From CAG-611 sp964487215 (lineage in GTDB: Bacteria; Bacillota_I; Bacilli_A; RF39; UBA660), in NCBI GenBank assembly GCA_964487215.1, contig CAZAPU010000032.1, forward strand, positions 1 to 10,215: a stretch of 10,215 nucleotides of DNA, in the 5' to 3' direction. Position numbers and translations under genes: made by a program. The notes beneath the pieces are model-generated. The model saw only the letters and a program-made list of their open reading frames with translations, was not told where the DNA came from and ran no database searches. Shown here piece by piece: positions 1 through 6,263 of the stretch; position 1 is the stretch's first letter, and each line of letters starts with the position of its first letter.

Positions 1-140
1 TTTGTGGTAGATGCTATTAATCTTCTTTCATTACTATTATTTTCTTGTAAAATTCTATTATTATCTATATCAATTATTATTGTACTTGCAAAACAATTTA
101 TTGGAATTAAAATTATTAATAATATAAGTATTTTTTTCAT
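1..140 (-). CDS. D-alanyl-D-alanine carboxypeptidase (DacA/DacF-type PBP), N-terminal fragment
   Basis: Partial gene that runs off the left edge; 46 codons are visible. The protein starts with a signal peptide (MKKILILLIILIPINCFAS, probable cleavage near residue 18). It continues IIIDIDNNRILQENNSNERR and then LIASTT, with the next codon beginning AA. This is the start of a peptidase S11 protein: the 'ID..N..IL.E.N......ASTTK' pattern leads into the catalytic SxxK motif, and the window ends one base before the Lys codon is complete. Members of the family trim the terminal D-Ala of peptidoglycan stem peptides outside the membrane. The ATG is preceded by AAGTAGTGAT, 8 of 10 matches to the ideal Shine-Dalgarno. 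It begins about 20 bp after the upstream gene's terminator, leaving little room for a promoter, so expression may depend partly on read-through. The family call is confident; the subtype (DacA, DacB or DacF) cannot be decided. Confidence 0.85.
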   Translation of the reverse strand, partial: MKKILILLIILIPINCFASTIIIDIDNNRILQENNSNERRLIASTT

Positions 141-162
141 AATATCACTACTTAAATATATT

Positions 163-200
163 AAATAAAAAAGAAATAATTCTTTTTAATTATTTCTTTT
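163..200 (-). terminator. Intrinsic terminator of the hybrid sensor kinase gene
   Basis: A perfect 13-bp inverted repeat (AAAAGAAATAATT at 169-181 and AATTATTTCTTTT at 188-200) encloses a 6-base loop. On the minus strand it is followed by six Ts and ATTT. It sits 5 bp past the TAA stop. The stem is nearly all A/T, so its efficiency is uncertain. Confidence 0.8.
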
Positions 201-204
201 ACTT

Positions 205-2031
205 TTAAAAAATATATTTTTTTATTATTCTTTCTAATTCTTCTTTTAATTTATCTTTTAATAAATAATCACTAATAGTATAATCATTTAAATAATCTTC
301 TTTTATAAATTCTTTATTCTTTTCAAGCATAATTACTGTTTTAATTTTAAATTTCGGTATTTCTTGTAATTGATTAAAAGTTGAAACAGCACTATCTGGA
401 ACCATTTCATCATCAAGTAATATTAAATCATATTTTTCACCTGATTTTATTCTATCAATACATTCTTTACTATACATAGCAGTAACTACTTCTAAGTTAT
501 TGTTATTTAATATTTTAGAAATGTGATCAAGTTCTTTTGGATCATCATCTATTACTAATACTCTCTTTTTGTTTGATACAATCTTAGAAAAATTATTTAT
601 TTTATCTACTACAACATCTTTTTGTATTTCTGGCATTATTTGATCAAGTACAATTGTAAAAGTTGATCCTTTATCTACTTTACTTTTAATAAGCAAATTG
701 CCACCTAAAACATTTATAATCTTTTTTAAGTTCTTTAAATTTACATCTAAACTATCTAATTGTTCAATATCTTCTTTTGAAAGTTCTGCATCGGATTCTA
801 AAATACTATTTATCTTTTCTAATTCCATTCCAGAACCTGAATCTTCAATTGAAATTATTAATCTACAAATATCATATCTAACGATTGCATTAATATTTAA
901 TTCAATAAATCCATTTTCTGTATGTTTTATTGAATTAGATAATACCGAACAAATAATTTGTTTTATCTTTGTAGGATCGCCATATAAAGTTTTTGGTACA
1001 TCATCGCTTATACTATATCTAAAGTCAATATTATCTTTCATTTGGTTTTTCATAATAAGAACAATTTCATTATATAAATTTGGAACTACATAAGTATTTT
1101 CAAATACTTTAATATTTTTTACATCAATTTCAGATATATTTAAAACATTATTAATTATTGATGAAACTTGTTTAGCATCATAATTAATTAATCTTATTCC
1201 TTCTTTAATTTCATTAATATCATCTTTTACAGAAACATTATCACTAACACTTATTATTTCTTTAATAGGTTGTCTAACATCTTGCGATATTTTAAATAGT
1301 AAGTTTGATTTTGATTCATTATGTTTTTCTACTAATCTTCTATTTTTACTTAATTCTTCAACCATTTTTATATCAGGATTCTCAATTGTATGGTACATTA
1401 TTGAAGTTATAAAGGCTAATGTAAAATTAATTAGTAATAATCCTGGAACTAATTTTTGAATTATAACAACTGCTGTAAATAATACTGCTAAAAATATAAT
1501 TGGCCAATATCCTTTGTTTTTTAAATGCTTTCTGTTTTTTATTAAAATAATTAAAATAAAAAGCAAATATAATCCACCACAGCCAAATGTTAAATCAACA
1601 GCAGGACCATATGAGTATTCTACCGTACCACCTTGATAATAATGAATAGGAAGAATCAAAACTATAAGCATGATAACAAAAGTAAATGCTGTATAAATTT
1701 TATAAAGCTTATTATATCTTTCTTTATAATTAATATTTATGCTATCTTGATCATTTCTTGAAACTATAAAGGCATATTCTATAAAGGTACTTAGCCAAGC
1801 AATACAACAAATTAAATATATTTTCATTGTAAATAAATACCAAAAATAAGTTAACTTACTTCCAATAACAGGTATTAATAATTCAGATACTAATGATACA
1901 ATTGTTATAATTACCAATTTTGAAAAAATATTATTTTCATTTGTTTTAAATTTTTTCTTTGCAAAGAAAATTGTTCCTATTAAAATTGCATATAATAATG
2001 CAGAAGCAGACAAATATATTGTCTCTTTCAT
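205..2031 (-). CDS. Seven-helix hybrid sensor histidine kinase/response regulator, probably catalytically degenerate
   Basis: A 608-aa membrane protein. About seven hydrophobic segments are visible (roughly 5-24, 37-56, 62-90, 112-130, 146-165, 175-192 and 197-215). They are followed by a helical dimerisation region (225-300), an HATPase_c-like domain (315-462) and a receiver domain (489-605). The HATPase part keeps the N-box Asn (SNSIKHT, N366) and the G1 box (EDSGSGM, D397), and ends in the usual GSTFTI. The phosphoacceptor site reads SQDVRQP where the family has SHELRTP, so the His is Gln250. The glycine-rich G2 box before 'VLGGNL' is missing (LDSLDVNLKNL instead). The receiver keeps D495/D496, the phospho-Asp D540 and K592, but has Glu570 at the Thr/Ser position. 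The fold assignment is firm. Loss of autokinase activity is inference; the protein may act as a scaffold or as a receiver phosphorylated by another kinase. The ligand is unknown. Start chosen from the GGTGAT ribosome site 4-5 bp upstream. Confidence 0.85.
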   Translation of the reverse strand: MKETIYLSASALLYAILIGTIFFAKKKFKTNENNIFSKLVIITIVSLVSELLIPVIGSKLTYFWYLFTMKIYLICCIAWLSTFIEYAFIVSRNDQDSININYKERYNKLYKIYTAFTFVIMLIVLILPIHYYQGGTVEYSYGPAVDLTFGCGGLYLLFILIILIKNRKHLKNKGYWPIIFLAVLFTAVVIIQKLVPGLLLINFTLAFITSIMYHTIENPDIKMVEELSKNRRLVEKHNESKSNLLFKISQDVRQPIKEIISVSDNVSVKDDINEIKEGIRLINYDAKQVSSIINNVLNISEIDVKNIKVFENTYVVPNLYNEIVLIMKNQMKDNIDFRYSISDDVPKTLYGDPTKIKQIICSVLSNSIKHTENGFIELNINAIVRYDICRLIISIEDSGSGMELEKINSILESDAELSKEDIEQLDSLDVNLKNLKKIINVLGGNLLIKSKVDKGSTFTIVLDQIMPEIQKDVVVDKINNFSKIVSNKKRVLVIDDDPKELDHISKILNNNNLEVVTAMYSKECIDRIKSGEKYDLILLDDEMVPDSAVSTFNQLQEIPKFKIKTVIMLEKNKEFIKEDYLNDYTISDYLLKDKLKEELERIIKKYIF

Positions 2032-2035
2032 AAAA

Positions 2036-2064
2036 TCACCATCCTATTTTATTTCATTATACCA
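2036..2064 (-). promoter_or_regulatory. Extended -10 promoter and ribosome site of the hybrid kinase gene
   Basis: On the minus strand TGGTATAAT (2056-2064) is a perfect -10 hexamer with the TGn extension. No good -35 stands at 16-18 bp. AGGATGGTGAT (2036-2045) provides the Shine-Dalgarno. The promoter follows directly after the terminator of the preceding ligase gene, giving the kinase its own transcript. Confidence 0.7.
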
Positions 2065-2065
2065 T

Positions 2066-2096
2066 AAAAAAAAGAATTGAAATACATCAATTCTTT
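2066..2096 (-). terminator. Intrinsic terminator of the acyl-adenylate ligase gene
   Basis: Ten-bp inverted repeat (AAAGAATTGA at 2071-2080, TCAATTCTTT at 2087-2096) with a 6-base loop, followed on the minus strand by a run of eight Ts counted with the stem end. The stem overlaps the TAA stop codon of the ligase gene. Confidence 0.85.
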
Positions 2097-3903
2097 ATTT
2101 TTGTTTTTTTCTTACTAATTTTGTTTGATTTTCAACAAAATCTTTACCCATTTCTTCAAGTTTTCTAAAGTCTTGTTTATTATTCGAAGTATATGGAACA
2201 CTTTCGATTTCTTCAAAATATAAAGGTGTTTCATAATCTGGAAGTTCTTTTTTACAATATTCTTTTATTTCTGGTAAAACTGAATTAAAGTTATTTTTAT
2301 GAGCTTCATCTAATTCAATAAAAGCCATTGGAACACTTTTCTTAACAGGATCAGGTACTCCAACTACAATGCATGATTTTATAAAGCTTAGTTGTTGAAT
2401 TTGGTTTTCTATAGCATCAGGAGAAATTTTATAAGCATCACTATAAATAATTCTTCTTGTTCTTCCTTCTAGAATAATATATCCATCATTATCTATTCGA
2501 CCTAAATCACCGGTATGAATCCAATATTTTCCATCATCATGTAATTGTTTAATTTTCTTGGTTTCTTCTGGATTTCCAAAATATTCAAGAAAAGAATTAT
2601 TTGTTTGCAAACATATTTCTCCTAATTCACCTTGATTTAACATCTTATTTGTTTCTGGATCAAATATTTTTACATCAATGCCGTGCACAGGAATTCCTAT
2701 TGCACCTGATTTGTTAGCATATCTTGGAGAAACAACTGCTGCTCCAACAACTTCGTTATTTCCATATCCATTTACAATAGTTCTATCGAATTCTTGTTGC
2801 ATTTCAATAATTTCATCAGTAGTAATTTTATCTCCACCTGATACGAAAACATCTACCTTTTTAAGTCCATCAAGAACTCTATTTAATTCTTTTAAAAGTT
2901 TTTTTAATTCATTTTTTGATTTACTATCTTGTCTATCTTTTAAATCATCAATTCTAGCTCTTAAATTTTTAATTTCCTTTAGCATATAGCGATAATGTAA
3001 TGGAACACCAAAAGGCATAGTATATTTTCCTAAATCTTTATAAAGAAGATCTTCACCAACATTAGGATTTAATTCTGTTTTCATTTGAAATACTAAAGAT
3101 GAATAAAAAGAATTATTAAGTCCATAAATTATAAATGGTGGTGCTATTACATATAATATTTTTCCTTTATAAAAAGGTAAATCAGTATAAGCAAGATTTT
3201 GAATTGCTGTGTTAAAATTATAATCAGTATGAATAATTGATTTTGCCTTTCCTGTACTACCGCTTGATTGAATTGATAAAGTTGGTTTTTCTTTTTCAAA
3301 TCTAGCAGGTACTAAAGTACTATTTTTATCTCCACTTTGAATAAAATCATTAAATTTAATAAATCTACTATCTTCTGGAAGTTTTAACAATTTTCCTTCT
3401 TTTTTATCTTTTAAATCAGCTAATATTCTAATAGGAGGTGCTAAATAATCTTTTGGTGAACTAATAATTACTTTCTTTAAATCAGTTTCATTAATTATTT
3501 CTTCAAGTAAAGGTTGCATGCCTTCAAAAGCAATTAAATATTTGCATCCGCTATTATTTATATCATTTATTAAGTCTTTTGCTTTTACTCTTACATCAAT
3601 CCATTTTGACATTGCTCCAATTTTACTTATAGCTAAAAGATTTTGTTGAACTGCTGGTGTAATTATTAAACATACTCCAACAACATCTTTATCAGTAACA
3701 CCAATTTTATGATAAGCATCAGCAAGTCTATCAACATCATTAAATAAATCTTTATAAGACTTAGTAGTGCCTAAGTATCCAATTGCAGCATTATTTAAGT
3801 CATTTTTATTTTCATTTTTTACTAAATTATATAATGTTTGATTTACATCAAACTCTTTTATTGGTTTTTTTCTATGATATTTTTCCCATGGTTTTTCATT
3901 CAT
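2095..3903 (-). CDS. Acyl-CoA synthetase-like AMP-forming ligase (ANL superfamily)
   Basis: A 602-aa class I adenylate-forming enzyme. Such enzymes activate a carboxylic acid as acyl-AMP and usually pass it to CoA or a carrier-protein thiol. The motifs are in order: P-loop SSGSTGKAK (213-221), an SGGD turn (355-358), YGNNE (380-384, the usual YGxTE), HTGDLGRID (463-471), hinge motif GRTRRIIYSDAYKISP (480-495), and the C-terminal catalytic Lys in TSNNKQD (K576). All key residues appear present. A charged helical stretch at about 309-350, just before the SGGD turn, is probably an insertion forming a coiled coil. There is no signal peptide, so the enzyme should be cytoplasmic. An ATG 51 bp further upstream is in frame but lies within or before the promoter; the chosen ATG follows AAAGGGG. 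It is monocistronic by its promoter and terminator. The substrate cannot be read from the sequence; a fatty or other short organic acid is possible. Confidence 0.85.
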   Translation of the reverse strand: MNEKPWEKYHRKKPIKEFDVNQTLYNLVKNENKNDLNNAAIGYLGTTKSYKDLFNDVDRLADAYHKIGVTDKDVVGVCLIITPAVQQNLLAISKIGAMSKWIDVRVKAKDLINDINNSGCKYLIAFEGMQPLLEEIINETDLKKVIISSPKDYLAPPIRILADLKDKKEGKLLKLPEDSRFIKFNDFIQSGDKNSTLVPARFEKEKPTLSIQSSGSTGKAKSIIHTDYNFNTAIQNLAYTDLPFYKGKILYVIAPPFIIYGLNNSFYSSLVFQMKTELNPNVGEDLLYKDLGKYTMPFGVPLHYRYMLKEIKNLRARIDDLKDRQDSKSKNELKKLLKELNRVLDGLKKVDVFVSGGDKITTDEIIEMQQEFDRTIVNGYGNNEVVGAAVVSPRYANKSGAIGIPVHGIDVKIFDPETNKMLNQGELGEICLQTNNSFLEYFGNPEETKKIKQLHDDGKYWIHTGDLGRIDNDGYIILEGRTRRIIYSDAYKISPDAIENQIQQLSFIKSCIVVGVPDPVKKSVPMAFIELDEAHKNNFNSVLPEIKEYCKKELPDYETPLYFEEIESVPYTSNNKQDFRKLEEMGKDFVENQTKLVRKKQK

Positions 3904-3913
3904 TTTTAAAATT

Positions 3914-3943
3914 CCCCTTTCGAAAAACATGTTTATTATATCA
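3914..3943 (-). promoter_or_regulatory. Extended -10 promoter and ribosome site of the ligase gene
   Basis: Minus-strand TGATATAAT (3935-3943) is an extended -10 with a perfect hexamer; transcription would start near 3928. AAAGGGG (3914-3920) lies 10 bp before the ATG at 3903. This placement rules out the longer reading frame beginning at 3954 as the real start. Confidence 0.7.
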
Positions 3944-3975
3944 TATATCGACAAAAAAGAAAAGTATTTACACCC

Positions 3976-3999
3976 AAAAAAAGGACTTTATATAGTCCT
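3976..3999 (-). terminator. Intrinsic terminator of the lipoprotein gene
   Basis: Stem AGGACT (3982-3987) and AGTCCT (3994-3999) with a 6-base loop, followed on the minus strand by seven Ts. It overlaps the TAG stop of the lipoprotein gene and is the most GC-rich terminator stem among the protein genes here. Confidence 0.85.
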
Positions 4000-4543
4000 A
4001 ATAAGCATATAATCCATGAATTTTTTGTCTTGTTTCTTCATCAATATTATCTAAAACCCATGTTCTATCAACTTTTCTTAAAGTAAATTCTATTGTATAT
4101 TTTACTTTTTCATTATAATTTTTCATCTTATCTAATTTATAATCAATATATTTTGATTCTACTACATTACCATTAGTATCTAAAAATTCATCAGGTTTAG
4201 TTTTATAATACTTATCAGCAGTTTCAGTCAATTTATAAAAATCTAAAACTTCTACTTCTACTGTAACAGTTGCAGTATCTCCATCTATTTCTTCATCTTT
4301 AATAACATATGTAAGATTTTGATATTGATTTTTTAATATATCTTTATAACTATTCTTTTGTTCGGCAGTCATTATAGTATCAATATCAACTGTATTATCT
4401 AACTGAGTTATAACTTCCTCATTTAAAGTTTTATAATTGTTTAAATAACCTTCCACTCTTTTTGTTGGTGTATTATCCATTTCACAACCTACTAATAGTA
4501 TCAAAGAAAAAATTAAAGTAAAATATAATAAAATTTTTTTCAT
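3998..4543 (-). CDS. Small extracytoplasmic lipoprotein of unknown function
   Basis: A 181-aa protein with a type II signal peptide: Lys-rich start, hydrophobic core and lipobox LVGC with Cys20 as the lipidated residue. It should therefore be anchored to the outer face of the membrane. The mature part is acidic and mixed: a helical segment (27-75), a beta-rich middle in which the chain alternates around 'DGDTATVTVEVEVLDFYKL', and a C-terminal 'TIEFTLRKVDRTWVLDNID' strand pair. This order recalls NTF2-like or DUF4878/DUF5105-type Bacillota lipoproteins, which have no defined activity; that resemblance is by pattern only. The ATG follows GGGAGGAA (4550-4557). The 68-bp gap to asnS contains no clear terminator or strong promoter, so the gene may be co-transcribed with asnS, although a functional link is not apparent. 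Confidence 0.8.
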   Translation of the reverse strand: MKKILLYFTLIFSLILLVGCEMDNTPTKRVEGYLNNYKTLNEEVITQLDNTVDIDTIMTAEQKNSYKDILKNQYQNLTYVIKDEEIDGDTATVTVEVEVLDFYKLTETADKYYKTKPDEFLDTNGNVVESKYIDYKLDKMKNYNEKVKYTIEFTLRKVDRTWVLDNIDEETRQKIHGLYAY

Positions 4544-4611
4544 AAAAAATTCCTCCCACTAATATAATGGAAAGAATTAATAATTTTATACAAAAAATTT
4601 ATCTTTGCTTT

Positions 4612-5994
4612 TTAATAATCACAATTTCCAGGTGTTCTTGGAAACGGAATAACATCCCTAATATTTTCAACCCCTGTTAAATATATAAGTAATCTCTCAA
4701 ATCCCATTCCATATCCTGAATGAACACATCCACCAAATCTTCGTAGGTTACAATACCAATCAATAGTATTTGTATCTACACCCATTTGAGTTGCTCTATC
4801 AATAAGTTTTTTATAATTTTCTTCTCTTTGCGAACCTCCCATTAATTCGCCAGCACCTGGAACTTCAAGATCAACTGCAGCAACAGTTTTTCCATCTTTA
4901 TTAAGCTTCATATACCATGCTTTAATATCTTTTGGCCAATCAGTAACAAATACTGGTCCATTAAAATATTCTGTAATATATTTTTCATGTTCTTTAGCTA
5001 TATCTTCATCATAACTTGGTTCAAATTCCCATTTTTTATCAGCTTTTTTTAATATATCTATAACATCATGATGAGAAATTCTTGTAAATTTTGAATTAAT
5101 TAATTTAATTAATTTTTCTTTTAATCCTTCTTCAAGAAATTTATCACAAAAATCTATTTCATCAGGACATTTTTCTAATACATAATTAACAATAAATTTT
5201 AACATTTCTTCTTCATTATCCATTAAACCTTCTAAATCACAAAATGCTATTTCTGGTTCAATCATCCAAAATTCATTAGCATGAGTCTTTGTGTTACTTT
5301 TCTCAGTTCTAAAAGTTGGTCCAAAAGTATATATATTTTTATATGCTAAGGCAAATGCTTCACCATGCAATTGACCACTACCAGTTATAAAAGATTTTTT
5401 ACCAAACAAATCTTTACTCATATCTGTTTTTCCATCAATTTTTGGCAAATTATCAAAATCTAAAGTTGTTACTTTAAACATTTGATCAGATCCCTCACAA
5501 TCTGCTGTAGTAATTAATGGTGTATGAGCATAAATATATCCTCTTTCTTGAAAATATGTATGAATTGCCATTGCTGCAACACTTCTTATTCTAAAAACTG
5601 CTTGAAAAGTATTTGTTCTAAATCTTAGATATGCTTGTTCCCTTAAAAACTCCATTGAATGTTTTTTTGGTTGCATTGGATAATCTTCAGGACAATCACC
5701 TTCTAAAATAATACTTGTTGCTTTTAATTCGTAATCTTGTCCTTGACCTTCTGATTTAATAAAATTACCAATGACAGTAATTGCACTACCATTATGATAT
5801 TTTGTTATTTCATCAAAATCTTTTATATTATTATCATAAACAATTTGTAATGTTTTAAAACATGTTCCATCAAAAAAAACTATAAATCCAAAATCTTTTT
5901 GCTTACGATGATTTCTTATCCATCCTTGCAATTGAATTTCCTTGTTTAAATATTCTTCAGGCTTTGCAAATATTTGTCTTAAATCTTTTTTCAT
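4612..5994 (-). CDS. asnS: Asparaginyl-tRNA synthetase
   Basis: A 460-aa class IIb aminoacyl-tRNA synthetase, close to the length of the E. coli enzyme (466). It charges tRNA-Asn with asparagine using ATP in the cytoplasm. An OB-fold anticodon-binding domain occupies about 15-105 (GWIRNHRKQKDFGFIVFFDG). The catalytic core has motif 1 around 125-160 (ending ERGYIYAHTPLIT), motif 2 FRTEKSNTKTHANEF (228-242), and motif 3 GYGMGFERLLIYLTG (427-441) with R434. The ending IPFPRTPGNCDY is typical of AsnS rather than AspS, as is SGSGQLHGE-like ITGSGQLHGEAF before motif 2. The start is fixed by AAGGAGG five bases upstream. Expression is controlled by the T-box leader in front of it, whose AAC specifier independently supports the asparagine assignment. 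A direct AsnRS implies the cell need not rely solely on the indirect GatCAB route for Asn-tRNA. Confidence 0.97.
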   Translation of the reverse strand: MKKDLRQIFAKPEEYLNKEIQLQGWIRNHRKQKDFGFIVFFDGTCFKTLQIVYDNNIKDFDEITKYHNGSAITVIGNFIKSEGQGQDYELKATSIILEGDCPEDYPMQPKKHSMEFLREQAYLRFRTNTFQAVFRIRSVAAMAIHTYFQERGYIYAHTPLITTADCEGSDQMFKVTTLDFDNLPKIDGKTDMSKDLFGKKSFITGSGQLHGEAFALAYKNIYTFGPTFRTEKSNTKTHANEFWMIEPEIAFCDLEGLMDNEEEMLKFIVNYVLEKCPDEIDFCDKFLEEGLKEKLIKLINSKFTRISHHDVIDILKKADKKWEFEPSYDEDIAKEHEKYITEYFNGPVFVTDWPKDIKAWYMKLNKDGKTVAAVDLEVPGAGELMGGSQREENYKKLIDRATQMGVDTNTIDWYCNLRRFGGCVHSGYGMGFERLLIYLTGVENIRDVIPFPRTPGNCDY

Positions 5995-5998
5995 ATAT

Positions 5999-6005
5999 CC
6001 TCCTT
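5999..6005 (-). promoter_or_regulatory. asnS: Strong ribosome-binding site of asnS
   Basis: AAGGAGG stands four bases upstream of the asnS ATG and just after the T-box terminator's U-tract, so it is transcribed only when the leader antiterminates. Confidence 0.85.
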
Positions 6006-6010
6006 AAAAT

Positions 6011-6190
6011 AAAAAGACTCTCCGTAAAGGACGAATCTTCGTGGTACCACCTTAATTGATGTATTAAAATACATATCTCTTATAAATAACGGTTTAGTCC
6101 GGCCTAGTCTACTTTGTTCTTTAGGCAACATTGAAAGTGTTATTCATTTAAGCTTATTCATTAGTTTTCACCAACCACTAACTCTCTTTA
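6011..6190 (-). ncRNA. T-box riboswitch leader of asnS (Asn specifier)
   Basis: Minus-strand leader that senses uncharged tRNA-Asn and switches between termination and read-through. The base of stem I is GAGAGU (6181-6186) paired with ACUUUC (6133-6138). It encloses the conserved GGUUGGUGAAAAC segment and the specifier AAC (6139-6141) in the context GAAU-AAC-A. A stem II-like hairpin CCUA/UAGG follows (about 6104-6126) with GAA and AGUA S-turn elements, then CGG/CCG (about 6092-6101), and a stem III hairpin AUGUAUU/AAUACAU. The antiterminator is AAGG[UGGUACC]ACG-loop-CGU-CCUU. The T-box sequence is UGGUACCACG (6040-6049). The alternative terminator pairs AAGAUUCGUCC (6029-6039) with GGAGAGUCUU (6014-6023), followed by UUU-A-UUUU. 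The base after UGG is U, which would pair with an A discriminator or wobble with G. Confidence 0.95.
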
Positions 6191-6223
6191 AATAGTCCTT
6201 AAATTACTTTTCTTTCTCAAACG

Positions 6224-6263
6224 TTTATACCAAGAGTTTATAATAAATTTTTATTATTGTCAA
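6224..6263 (-). promoter_or_regulatory. Promoter of the asnS T-box leader
   Basis: A perfect -35 TTGACA (6258-6263) overlaps the TGA stop of the upstream gene. Two -10 choices follow: TATAAA at 6237-6242 (15-bp spacer, slightly short) or an extended TGGTATAAA at 6224-6232, which would start transcription near 6217. I cannot decide between them; the second fits the extended -10 style of the other promoters here. Confidence 0.55.

Noticed and set aside
698..1093. Plus-strand open frame of 131 codons opposite the kinase gene
   Set aside because: It is antisense to a well-supported domain-bearing gene, has no ribosome site or recognisable motif, and is rich in Ser/Ile/Phe as expected for a shadow of AT-rich coding DNA.
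2678..2989. Plus-strand open frame opposite the ligase gene
   Set aside because: Shadow frame with low-complexity Ser/Phe content, no start signal and no family resemblance.
3904..3954. Seventeen extra N-terminal residues for the ligase (start at 3954)
   Set aside because: The extension covers the -10 box, and the ribosome site AAAGGGG lies inside it, so the start at 3903 is preferred.
3783..3995. Plus-strand open frame across the ligase start and promoter
   Set aside because: It overlaps the promoter, the ribosome site and the opposing gene start, and its sequence has no motif.
6241..6258. Palindrome ATAATAAA-AA-TTTATTAT after the NodB-like gene, as a terminator or operator
   Set aside because: Pure A/T stem with a two-base loop and no following T-run; it lies in a promoter spacer and is expected by chance in this composition.
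6260..6262. Possible mycoplasma genetic code (TGA read as Trp)
   Set aside because: The Trp codons checked in asnS, mutM, polA and the kinase are all TGG, and the one in-frame TGA sits at a natural protein end with TAA two codons later.
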